DNA of 5,697 bases from CAYNQK01 sp964470375 (GTDB taxonomy: Bacteria; Spirochaetota; Spirochaetia; Treponematales; JBGSOB01), in NCBI GenBank assembly GCA_964470375.1, contig CAYYCP010000119.1, positions 1-5,697 on the forward strand. The letters are read 5' to 3'. A program made the translations under genes and the position numbers. Each line of letters starts with the position of its first letter. The first letter of the stretch is position 1. The notes under the pieces are model-generated. The model worked only from the letters and a program-made list of their open reading frames with translations. It had not been told where the DNA came from and did not search any database. Below are positions 1 through 5,138 of this stretch, piece by piece.

Positions 1-66
1 GCCGATGAGGCCGGCGGCCCCGGCAGTGTAGCAGAGGGCGTAATAGAGGAAGATCGCCTTTTCCAC
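1..66 (-). CDS. 5' fragment of an unidentified membrane protein gene
   Basis: Only the first 22 codons lie in the window, read leftward from a GTG at 66-64. They give V(M)EKAIFLYYALCYTAGAAGLIG, a strongly hydrophobic stretch fitting a first membrane helix. A Shine-Dalgarno-like GGAAAGGG (complement of 73-80) lies 6 bases before the GTG, and a promoter (TTGACA-N17-GATACT) lies just upstream, so this start is well supported despite the short fragment. The other two minus frames through 1-66 read as arginine- and proline-rich sequence and look non-coding. The family cannot be named. Multi-pass sensors or regulators often begin this way, but that is speculation. The gene is divergent from the membrane protein at 217. 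Confidence 0.5.
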   Translation of the reverse strand, partial: MEKAIFLYYALCYTAGAAGLIG

Positions 67-86
67 CGCATACCCTTTCCGGGCCG

Positions 87-115
87 AGTATCCGGCTGCC
101 GGAATGGCTTGTCAA
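87..115 (-). promoter_or_regulatory. Sigma-70-type promoter for the leftward gene
   Basis: On the minus strand a perfect -35 TTGACA (complement of 110-115) is followed, after exactly 17 bases, by GATACT (complement of 87-92), which matches the TATAAT -10 at four of six positions. The expected start of transcription is near 80, right at the Shine-Dalgarno-like GGAAAGGG of the leftward gene. The leader would be only about 14 bases. Seen by eye; not tested. Confidence 0.5.
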
Positions 116-141
116 GGCGAACGCCCACCGTGTCCAGGCCC

Positions 142-159
142 ATCATATGAATATATGAT
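142..159. promoter_or_regulatory. Inverted repeat, possible operator in divergent region
   Basis: ATCATAT at 142-148 and ATATGAT at 153-159 form a perfect 7-bp inverted repeat with a 4-base spacer (GAAT). It is AT-rich in otherwise GC-rich DNA and sits between two divergent genes, about 58 bases upstream of the rightward ATG. Such a dyad is a typical binding-site shape for a dimeric regulator. It also contains TATGAT (154-159), which resembles a -10 box, but no good -35 is found at the right distance. The binding protein is unknown. Confidence 0.4.
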
Positions 160-216
160 TGCTTTTCCAACGTCGGCGATACAGCCTGGGGCGCATATCG
201 CATAAAGGAGGTGTCT

Positions 217-894
217 ATGAAAGCGTTGCGGGCGTCCCTCGCGCTGCTCCAGGTGGCCGAGTTCCTGGTCATCACAAGCCTGTCCAGACTCGCCCACTCG
301 GCCCAGTCCGCTACTGGAGCCCAGGCGGCCGTGAGCTTGATGCCGGCTCGGTTCGGCATGATCGTCATCCTGGCCTTCATTATCGCATCGGCCATCCTCT
401 CGGGCTTCCTGAGCTATCGGCTGGGACGTGCCGTCCCCCTCTGGGTGATCGGCGCCCTTTTCGTTCCCATCTTCTGTCCCCTCATCCAGGCTTTCCTTAA
501 TAAAGTTCCCAATACGGCCTATACCCCTCCCGCCCGCACCTCAGTCGAGGCCGGCCCGGTACAGGCCGCCGCCGCCCCTGACGGCACCGTGCCCGCCTTC
601 ACTGTACAAGGCTTTTGCCAGCGCTGCGTGGCCGAGACGACCGACGAGAGCCCCGGCTCCGTGAGCACCATTAACGGCATAGGCACCGCCCTTCAGGGCA
701 CGCGCTGGAAATCGAAGGGCCTGGATCCCTGCCCCTACTGCGGCTCGGTGGTCCAGCAGAAGTGGCGCATGTTCGGATTCCCTGTGAAGCCTCTCGGCAG
801 CTATCGCATCCTCTACGTCAAGCAGGGTCTCCTGGGCAGCCGATATTATGGAAGGCGGCTCAAGAACGACCCCGTACTCATGAAGACGTCTTGA
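217..894 (+). CDS. Membrane protein with C-terminal four-cysteine zinc-ribbon-like domain
   Basis: This 225-residue protein is of unknown function. The ATG at 217 is chosen over the in-frame GTG at 211 because AAGGAGGT (205-212) is an excellent Shine-Dalgarno sequence for 217 but overlaps 211. Hydrophobic stretches lie at about residues 3-22, 48-66 and 72-94. A Pro/Ala-rich linker (about 98-128) follows. The C-terminal domain carries C134-x2-C137 and C172-x2-C175, around the run DESPGSVSTINGIGT and before a KPLGSYRILYV segment. I recall similar SPG...NGIGT...CPxCGS...PLGSYR domains in other bacterial proteins of unknown role, so the family attribution is from memory. Four paired cysteines suggest a structural zinc site (inference). 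It reads away from the gene starting at 66 and stands alone, since trpR downstream has its own promoter. Confidence 0.85.
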   Translation: MKALRASLALLQVAEFLVITSLSRLAHSAQSATGAQAAVSLMPARFGMIVILAFIIASAILSGFLSYRLGRAVPLWVIGALFVPIFCPLIQAFLNKVPNTAYTPPARTSVEAGPVQAAAAPDGTVPAFTVQGFCQRCVAETTDESPGSVSTINGIGTALQGTRWKSKGLDPCPYCGSVVQQKWRMFGFPVKPLGSYRILYVKQGLLGSRYYGRRLKNDPVLMKTS

Positions 895-910
895 GACGAA
901 ATCCCAGCCA

Positions 911-940
911 CCCTGGCATGCCCCCGGGGGCAGGGCTTTA
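911..940 (+). terminator. GC-rich palindrome, weak terminator candidate
   Basis: TGCCCCCGGGGGCA (919-932) is a perfect 14-base palindrome, 24 bases after the stop of the membrane protein gene. CCCTG (911-915) and CAGGG (931-935) offer a competing stem. Only CTTTA follows, so there is no real U-tract. It might end transcription before the trpR promoter, but the evidence is weak. Confidence 0.3.
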
Positions 941-977
941 CCTATGCCCCCATCCCCGGGTTTCAGCCGTTCCCCGC

Positions 978-1006
978 TTGACAACTGCCTAGATCGATAC
1001 TATAAA
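978..1006 (+). promoter_or_regulatory. Near-consensus trpR-trpB2 promoter giving a leaderless mRNA
   Basis: A perfect -35 TTGACA (978-983), a 17-base spacer (984-1000) and TATAAA (1001-1006, five of six matches) form a near-ideal sigma-70 promoter. The first base of the trpR ATG is 1014, only 7 bases beyond the -10 box, so transcription should start at or within a base or two of the ATG. There is no Shine-Dalgarno sequence between promoter and start codon. The spacer holds a CTAG (989-992), the core half-site of E. coli TrpR operators, but the second CTAG expected at symmetric spacing is missing. Autoregulation is therefore only a guess. Confidence 0.75.
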
Positions 1007-1013
1007 TAGAATC

Positions 1014-1319
1014 ATGCGGACCCCGACCGAGAGGACGCCTGAGGACGATGCAGCCTTCGTTGAGCTGGCGGTCATCCTGGCCGGCCTGCGCGATAGCGGC
1101 CTGATGGAGGAATTCCTCCGCGAAATCCTCACACCGGCCGAGGTGACCGAGATAGCCCGGCGCTGGCGCCTTGTTAAGCTCCTCCACGAGGGGCATCCCC
1201 AGCGCGAGATAGCCGCCAGGCTGCATCTTTCCCTGTGCAAGATCACGCGCGGTTCCAAGGAGCTCAAGCGGCCGGGATCGGCCTTCAAGAGAATGCTGGA
1301 TATGAGGAGTCAATCATGA
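1014..1319 (+). CDS. trpR: Trp repressor (TrpR) family transcription regulator
   Basis: The 101-residue product aligns over most of its length with E. coli TrpR, a dimeric repressor that binds operators when loaded with L-tryptophan. Landmarks are LTPAE at 39-43, RRWRLVKLL at 49-57, the helix-turn-helix starting at QREIAARL (63-70), and ITRGS at 77-81. Residues matching the E. coli tryptophan pocket are present: T40 (T44), R50 (R54), R79 (R84) and G80 (G85). The positions matching T81, N87 and S88 are K76, K82 and E83, so ligand or operator specificity may differ. The family also includes YerC-like proteins of unknown ligand. No Shine-Dalgarno sequence precedes the ATG, and the promoter position implies leaderless translation. 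The stop overlaps the next gene as ATGA, so the repressor probably controls its own operon with trpB2. Confidence 0.88.
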   Translation: MRTPTERTPEDDAAFVELAVILAGLRDSGLMEEFLREILTPAEVTEIARRWRLVKLLHEGHPQREIAARLHLSLCKITRGSKELKRPGSAFKRMLDMRSQS

Positions 1320-2680
1320 GCGAGAAGCGCAAGGTCCACCTGGACGACCACGAGATGCCCAAGTTCTGGTACAACATCGTGGCCGACATGCCCAACAAGC
1401 CCTACCCGGTCCTCCACCCCGGCACCGGCATGCCGGTCGGGCCGGCCGACCTGGCGCCCCTCTTCCCCATGGCCATCATCCAGCAGGAAGTCTCGGCCGA
1501 GCGCATGATCGAGATCCCCCAGCCCGTGCGCGACATCCTCAAGATGTGGAGGCCCTCGCCCCTGTACCGCGCGACGCACCTTGAGAAGCTCCTGGACACC
1601 CCCGCACACATCTACTACAAGTACGAGGGCGTCTCCCCGGCCGGCAGCCACAAGCCCAATACCGCCGTGGCCCAGGCCTTCTACAACAAGGCCGAGGGCG
1701 TCAAGCGCATCGCCACGGAGACCGGCGCCGGCCAGTGGGGCTCGGCCCTGTCCTTCGCCGGGGCCCTCTTCGGCATCGAGATCAAGGTATACATGGTGCG
1801 CGTGAGCTTCGACCAGAAGCCCTACCGCAAGCTGATGATCCAGACCTGGGGCGCCAATGTGGTGCCCAGCCCCAGCTCTGACACCAACGCCGGGCGGGCC
1901 ATGCTGGCCAAGGATCCGGACTGCCCCGGCTCCCTGGGCCTTGCCATCTCCGAGGCCGTGGAGGACGCCGCCACCAGGGACGACACCAAGTACGCCCTGG
2001 GCTCCGTCCTCAACCACGTTTGCCTCCACCAAACCGTCATCGGCCAGGAAGCCCTCATCCAGATGGAGAAGTTCGGCGAGATGCCGGACGTGGTCATCGG
2101 CTGCCACGGCGGCGGCTCCAACTTCGCCGGCATCGCCTTCCCCTTCGTGGGCAAGAAGATCAAGGAGGGCATGAAGGTTCGTTGCGTGGCCATAGAGCCC
2201 CAGTCTTGTCCGACCCTCACCAAGGGGCCCTTCGAGTTCGATTACGGCGACACCGCCCATATGGCCCCCATCGTCAAGATGTACACCCTAGGCGCCAGCT
2301 TCATTCCTCCCAAGATCCACGCCGGCGGCCTGCGCTACCACGGCGCGGCCCCCCTGGTCTCCCAGCTCCTCCACGAGGGCTTCATCGAGGCCAGGGCCGT
2401 GCCCCAGCTGGCCTGCTTCGACGCGGCCGTCAAGTTCGCCCGCACCGAGGGCATCATCCCCGCCCCGGAGTCCAGCCACGCCATCTACGGCGCCATCCAG
2501 GAGGCCATGGAGGCCAAGGAGAGAGGGGAGAAGCGGGTCATCCTCTTCAATCTCTCCGGGCACGGGCACTTCGATCTGGCCAGCTACGACGCCTACTTTG
2601 GCGGCAAGCTCCAGGACTACGAGATGCCCAAGGCGGCTATAGACGAAGCGCTGAAGGATCTGCCGAAGGTGAGCGTGTAG
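1316..2680 (+). CDS. trpB2: TrpB2-type tryptophan synthase beta-like PLP enzyme
   Basis: The 454-residue product is a fold-type II pyridoxal-phosphate enzyme of the TrpB2 (TrpB-like) group, which typically joins indole and L-serine to make tryptophan, often without a TrpA partner. K113 in GSHKPNTA is the expected Schiff-base lysine; HKPN is typical of TrpB2, where classical TrpB has HKIN. E135 in ETGAGQWG corresponds to the catalytic glutamate, CHGGGSN (263-269) is the phosphate loop, and S414 in NLSGHGH would contact the PLP ring nitrogen. The long N-terminal region before the core is also TrpB2-like. The start at 1316 overlaps the trpR stop (ATGA), with GAGGAG at 1304-1309 as Shine-Dalgarno sequence; an in-frame ATG at 1235 lies inside trpR and is not used. 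No trpA follows, which suits indole or serine salvage rather than a full biosynthetic operon. Family assignment is secure; the physiological reaction is inferred. Confidence 0.95.
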   Translation: MSEKRKVHLDDHEMPKFWYNIVADMPNKPYPVLHPGTGMPVGPADLAPLFPMAIIQQEVSAERMIEIPQPVRDILKMWRPSPLYRATHLEKLLDTPAHIYYKYEGVSPAGSHKPNTAVAQAFYNKAEGVKRIATETGAGQWGSALSFAGALFGIEIKVYMVRVSFDQKPYRKLMIQTWGANVVPSPSSDTNAGRAMLAKDPDCPGSLGLAISEAVEDAATRDDTKYALGSVLNHVCLHQTVIGQEALIQMEKFGEMPDVVIGCHGGGSNFAGIAFPFVGKKIKEGMKVRCVAIEPQSCPTLTKGPFEFDYGDTAHMAPIVKMYTLGASFIPPKIHAGGLRYHGAAPLVSQLLHEGFIEARAVPQLACFDAAVKFARTEGIIPAPESSHAIYGAIQEAMEAKERGEKRVILFNLSGHGHFDLASYDAYFGGKLQDYEMPKAAIDEALKDLPKVSV

Positions 2681-2699
2681 GGGGAGCGGCTATTTCCCC

Positions 2700-2857
2700 A
2701 CGCGCCTGAGCGTGTCACTGTATAGTAAGTGCGGGGCCTGTCTGAGGAAATGACGTCTCGCTTCGTGTTCGCCTGGGTGGCCAGATGGGCGAACAAGTCG
2801 CTCGCCGTCATTTCCCCAGACACCCGCGTGCTTCTTTTTTGATCCGCTCAGGCGCGT
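2700..2857. repeat. 158-base fold-back palindromic element
   Basis: ACGCGCCTGAGCG (2700-2712) and its exact complement (2845-2857) form perfect 13-bp outer inverted repeats. Inside them, 2740-2755 (GTCTGAGGAAATGACG) pairs with 2806-2821 with one mismatch. The arms then continue imperfectly to a perfect 8-bp tip (2766-2773 with 2788-2795) around a 14-base loop (2774-2787). Outside the 16-bp block, 2727-2736 also pairs with 2823-2833, with small bulges. The element therefore looks like two inverted, partly diverged copies of one arm. It has no coding capacity and no clear target duplication (flanks TTTCCCC and AATTGCA). It resembles miniature palindromic mobile repeats, but its family is not recognised. 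Confidence 0.7.
2727..2840 (+). terminator. Probable intrinsic terminator of trpR-trpB2
   Basis: The long stem of the fold-back element has its base at A2727-T2833 and is followed directly by CTTTTTT (2834-2840). It begins 47 bases after the trpB2 stop. A strong stem followed by a U-tract is the signature of a Rho-independent terminator, although this stem is much longer than usual and contains bulges (C2737-C2738, G2826) and several mismatches in its upper half. Confidence 0.5.
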
Positions 2858-3047
2858 AATTGCATAGCCGCGACCATGGTTACCGTTCATCCGCGGCTCC
2901 CCCTCGCTCCATAGTCCTCGCCGCCGCCAGGGAATGGCGGCGGCTCCGGTCTATTCCGCTACCCCTATGTACGGTTTTAAGAGAGAGACCAGCTATTACC
3001 CCGCGATCTCCTGATATGGCCTCAGTCGTACCATGGTAGAATCTTGA
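2858..3047. other. Non-coding stretch with one GC hairpin
   Basis: Together with the fold-back element this makes about 370 bases without an intact gene. Frames are broken by stops and base composition is less biased than in the genes. The one clear structure is GCCGCCGCC (2920-2928) with GGCGGCGGC (2936-2944), a perfect 9-bp stem with a 7-base loop. No U-tract follows on either strand. No tRNA, promoter or coding remnant was recognised. Confidence 0.5.
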
Positions 3048-3407
3048 GGTTCCTATTGCGAAATCGAACGTGGCTCAGAGGATACTATTGCTGCGCTCGT
3101 GCTGCCTAATTGCGCTAGCTGTGGCTCTGTCATTCCCAGTTTTGGGGAGGGTGGAGCCAGGCCTGTCGACTATTATCCCTTCGCGCGTCGGGCCAAGGCC
3201 AATGCTGGCTTCTCCTACGGCTACCAGTGGTGGATATATGAGGGCCTGCCCTGGGATGCCTATCGGGCCTACGGTGACCACCATGTCTTCCTCATCCTTG
3301 TGCCCGGGCTCGACCTTGAGATCGTCATCGAGGGCCAAGTCAAGGACGATATAGGAATCCTCAAAAGGTACCTGCTTCCCGCCCTCGGGCCGGCTCAGGG
3401 CGGCTAG
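3048..3407 (+). pseudogene. Remnant: C-terminal tail of a beta-lactamase-family serine hydrolase
   Basis: One frame is open from 3048 (after a TGA at 3045-3047) to the TAG at 3405-3407. Its second half reads GFSYGYQWWIYE, then AYRAYGDHHVFLILVPGLDLEIVIEG. This is the typical end of the class C beta-lactamase/penicillin-binding-protein family: a YGYxWW strand, then a (G)xxxFxxVPxLDLxxVxxG hairpin. About 55-60 residues of that tail are convincing. The catalytic SxxK and YxN parts of a normal protein of over 300 residues are absent, and no good start site precedes it (GTG at 3099 lacks a Shine-Dalgarno sequence). In another frame a GTG at 3070 would encode a signal-peptide-like segment (MAQRILLLRS, then CCLIALAVALSFPVLG). 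That could be the old N-terminus joined after deletion and frameshift, or chance. The fragment converges on vapC. Confidence 0.55.
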
Positions 3408-3457
3408 AAGGGCCGGCCGTGCCGAAGTGGCTGCGATCATCGCCTGGCTCGCCTGCC

Positions 3458-3886
3458 TCATCTTAAGGGGTTTATCACCTTTAATCCCGGGAACCTCAGG
3501 AAATCGCTATCGTTGGATACGATGGTCGCTTTTTGCTCTATGGCCAGGGCGGCCAGGTGGATGTCCGTGCTCAGGGAGCCGGAGGCGCCGCTCTGGGCGA
3601 AGAGCTCCTCCATGATGGAGAAATGTCGGTAGCCCGGTACGATCAGCCTGACGGCGGGGATATCCAGCCAGGCCTGGGCGCATCGGAGGAGCTCGGCCGG
3701 AGCAACCGGTGTTTTCACCACTCGCGGATTCGAGAGAAGGCGCACGAAGCCCAAGATCGTGATGGCCGAGAGCCCCATGGTCTCGGGGCCCAGGAAGGCT
3801 TTCTCGAGGTAGGCCTTGGCGGCCTCATGGCGTGGGGAGAGGCTGTCGTAGGCATAAACGAAAATGTTGATATCTGGAATAATCAT
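3458..3886 (-). CDS. vapC: VapC-type PIN-domain toxin (ribonuclease)
   Basis: The 142-residue product is a full-length PIN domain of the kind common in VapBC toxin-antitoxin modules, where Mg-dependent cleavage of RNA stops growth. It opens with PDINIFVYAYD (D5 metal ligand) and has TDIHLAALAIE (D108) and SNDSDFLRFPGLKVINPL (D126, D128) near the end. The second acidic residue of canonical VapC is not obvious: the expected segment reads ITILGFVRLL (42-51), with G46 at or near that place. From memory, a large mycobacterial-type VapC subgroup has the same LLGFLR-like sequence, so this need not mean inactivity. The ATG overlaps the vapB stop as ATGA, implying translational coupling. The specific RNA target is unknown. 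Confidence 0.88.
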   Translation of the reverse strand: MIIPDINIFVYAYDSLSPRHEAAKAYLEKAFLGPETMGLSAITILGFVRLLSNPRVVKTPVAPAELLRCAQAWLDIPAVRLIVPGYRHFSIMEELFAQSGASGSLSTDIHLAALAIEQKATIVSNDSDFLRFPGLKVINPLR

Positions 3887-4122
3887 CTTTCCAGCTCCGG
3901 TTCATCCGCCAGCTGGTTGAGTTTTTCCGCGTCAATCCCTGCCTGAAGGCCTGCCTGGAAGGGTTGGATGCGGTAATCCTGGGGCTTTTCGGCCGCGAGC
4001 AGGCGTTCCAAGCCCTTACTCAGGCACAAATTGACTGCATCTTTGTAGGAGAGATGTTCGCGCTCCGCGAGTTCGCGCAGCCGGGAGTCCACATCGTCCC
4101 CAAGTGTGAGTGTGCTTCTCAT
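3883..4122 (-). CDS. vapB: VapB-type ribbon-helix-helix antitoxin
   Basis: The 79-residue product starts MRSTLTLGDDVDSRLRELAE, a typical CopG/ribbon-helix-helix pattern: a short DNA-contacting beta strand, then two helices with LSYKDAVNLCLSKGLERL. The C-terminal part (about residues 45-79), rich in charged residues, would wrap and inhibit VapC. The ATG at 4122-4120 is preferred over an upstream in-frame ATG at 4158. The homology begins there, and the promoter -10 ends 8 bases before it, so the longer start would not be transcribed. No Shine-Dalgarno sequence precedes it, so the mRNA is probably leaderless. Antitoxins of this type normally repress their own operon. Confidence 0.85.
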   Translation of the reverse strand: MRSTLTLGDDVDSRLRELAEREHLSYKDAVNLCLSKGLERLLAAEKPQDYRIQPFQAGLQAGIDAEKLNQLADEPELER

Positions 4123-4304
4123 GGAATATAGCATAAACATCAAAAAATATGAAGTCAAGGCATCATAACATGTATTTTAATATGGGCGATGATCGGAGCC
4201 CCGATATCACCACCTGCGCGGGTTTTATAAATACGCGGACCCTCGTTATCATGCGATCATGCATCGAAAGCTGGCGCCGCCCATGGGCCGGCGTGGAGAG
4301 GATC
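4123..4304. other. Divergent intergenic region between vapB and the flavoprotein
   Basis: About 180 bases, AT-rich near vapB and then GC-rich. It holds the vapBC promoter on the minus strand. For the rightward gene several AT-rich -10-like strings exist (TTTAAT at 4176-4181, TATAAA at 4226-4231, TATCAT at 4247-4252), but none has a convincing -35 at 16-18 bases. The rightward promoter is therefore not assigned. No other structure was seen. Confidence 0.4.
4130..4158 (-). promoter_or_regulatory. vapBC promoter giving a leaderless mRNA
   Basis: On the minus strand TTGACT (complement of 4153-4158) is separated by 17 bases from TATGCT (complement of 4130-4135). Exactly 7 bases (4129-4123) remain before the vapB ATG, so transcription should start at or next to the start codon. 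An inverted repeat TATGA (4148-4152) and TCATA (4163-4167), spaced by 10 bases, straddles the -35 box and is a possible autoregulation site, though weak. Confidence 0.65.
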
Positions 4305-5066
4305 ATGAACTGCCTTCTCATCAACGGGAGCGCCAGGCTGGAGGGGAATACAGCCCTGGCCCTCGACTATATCCAGGGCTGCCTTGTGGGCCATGAAGTT
4401 GAGCGCCTGGACCTGGGGAGGCGGAGCATATGCATGTGCCGGGGCTGCCGCCTCTGCTTCGACAAAGGTGAGGAAGCCTGCCCCCTCAAGGACGATCTCC
4501 TGGAGATCCACCGCAGGATGCTCGGGGCCGATCTTATCGTCATGGGTGGGCCTATCTACGTGGAGGACTTGAGCGGCCTGACGAAGAATTGGATCGATAG
4601 GCTGGCCTTCAACTGTCATAGGCCAGCCCTCTACAGACAGAAGGCCTTCCTCCTCCTGAGCTCGGGCAGCGGGGCCACGGCCCATGCCATGGGCAGCCTG
4701 GAGAGGGCAGTCCAGACCTGGGGGATAGAAGTCCTGGGGAAACGCCGGCTTATCCTGGGGGCCAGGATCACGAAGGCCGATTTGGAAGGCAGATTCGGGA
4801 CCTTGTTGGGAAAGGACATCCGGAAGGCCCTCTCGAAGGCCGCCCGCCGGAAGCGGCCCTCCTTCCTGCGCCTCCTCACCTTCTCCATACAGCAATGGTA
4901 CTATCGCAATGATGAAGAGAAGGATTCCTTTGATTATCGCTACTGGAAGGAGCAGGGCTGGCTGGACAGGGGACGAGGCTATTACTTCGACGTGAAGATC
5001 GGCTTGGCGCAGCGGGCCCTCATCAAGGTCCTCGGCGGCATCATCATCAGGGTTTTCTTGAGATAG
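4305..5066 (+). CDS. Flavodoxin-fold protein with Isf-like cysteine motif
   Basis: The 253-residue product belongs to the NADPH-dependent FMN reductase/flavodoxin-like family. LLINGSARLEGNT (4-16) is the FMN phosphate loop, GGPIYVEDLSGLTKNWIDRL is the second flavin loop, and SSGSG is the third. Between strands two and three, C45-x2-C48-x2-C51-x7-C59 followed by LKDDL matches the compact motif that holds a 4Fe-4S cluster in iron-sulfur flavoprotein (Isf); C43 is extra. Such proteins pass electrons in anaerobic metabolism or oxygen and peroxide defence; the substrate here is unknown. About 80 extra residues follow the core, with a basic stretch (RKALSKAARRKRP), an aromatic-rich segment and a hydrophobic end (LIKVLGGIIIRVFLR). 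ATG 4305 is chosen because the fold starts there and GGAGAGG lies at 4295-4301; upstream in-frame ATGs overlap the vapB promoter. A dehydrogenase gene follows 72 bases on. Confidence 0.85.
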   Translation: MNCLLINGSARLEGNTALALDYIQGCLVGHEVERLDLGRRSICMCRGCRLCFDKGEEACPLKDDLLEIHRRMLGADLIVMGGPIYVEDLSGLTKNWIDRLAFNCHRPALYRQKAFLLLSSGSGATAHAMGSLERAVQTWGIEVLGKRRLILGARITKADLEGRFGTLLGKDIRKALSKAARRKRPSFLRLLTFSIQQWYYRNDEEKDSFDYRYWKEQGWLDRGRGYYFDVKIGLAQRALIKVLGGIIIRVFLR

Positions 5067-5138
5067 GGCGTCTCGGAGGCGAGGGGCGGAAATCCCCGGC
5101 GGGCGTGGATTGAAGGCGTGAAGGAGAGGAGGGGGTAT

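Noticed and set aside
1310..2260. Long open frame (316 codons) on the minus strand
   Set aside because: It is antisense to trpB2, rich in Gly/His/Leu/Val as expected from reversed GC-biased codons, and has no family features.
2020..2709. Plus-strand frame of 229 codons inside the 3' half of trpB2
   Set aside because: Arg/Pro/His-rich translation is the out-of-frame reading of a GC3-biased gene; trpB2 motifs fix the true frame.
2700..2857. CRISPR repeat or tRNA as explanation of the palindrome
   Set aside because: There are no direct repeat-spacer units and no cloverleaf or CCA-type features; the symmetry is inverted, not direct.
2617..2890. Two overlapping minus-strand small ORFs
   Set aside because: They cover the fold-back repeat and the trpB2 3' end, lack a ribosome site and a recognisable motif, and arise from low stop density.
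3379..3403. CCGCCCT/AGGGCGG stem at the end of the beta-lactamase remnant
   Set aside because: No T-tract on either strand and it lies in coding-derived sequence, so it is not called as a terminator.
4149..4304. Longer N-terminus for the flavoprotein starting at ATG 4149
   Set aside because: The extra 52 residues show no fold and overlap the vapB promoter. The flavin loop begins right after ATG 4305, which has a Shine-Dalgarno sequence.
5085..5098. GGGG...CCCC stem between the flavoprotein and SDR genes
   Set aside because: Four base pairs without a U-tract; too weak for a terminator.
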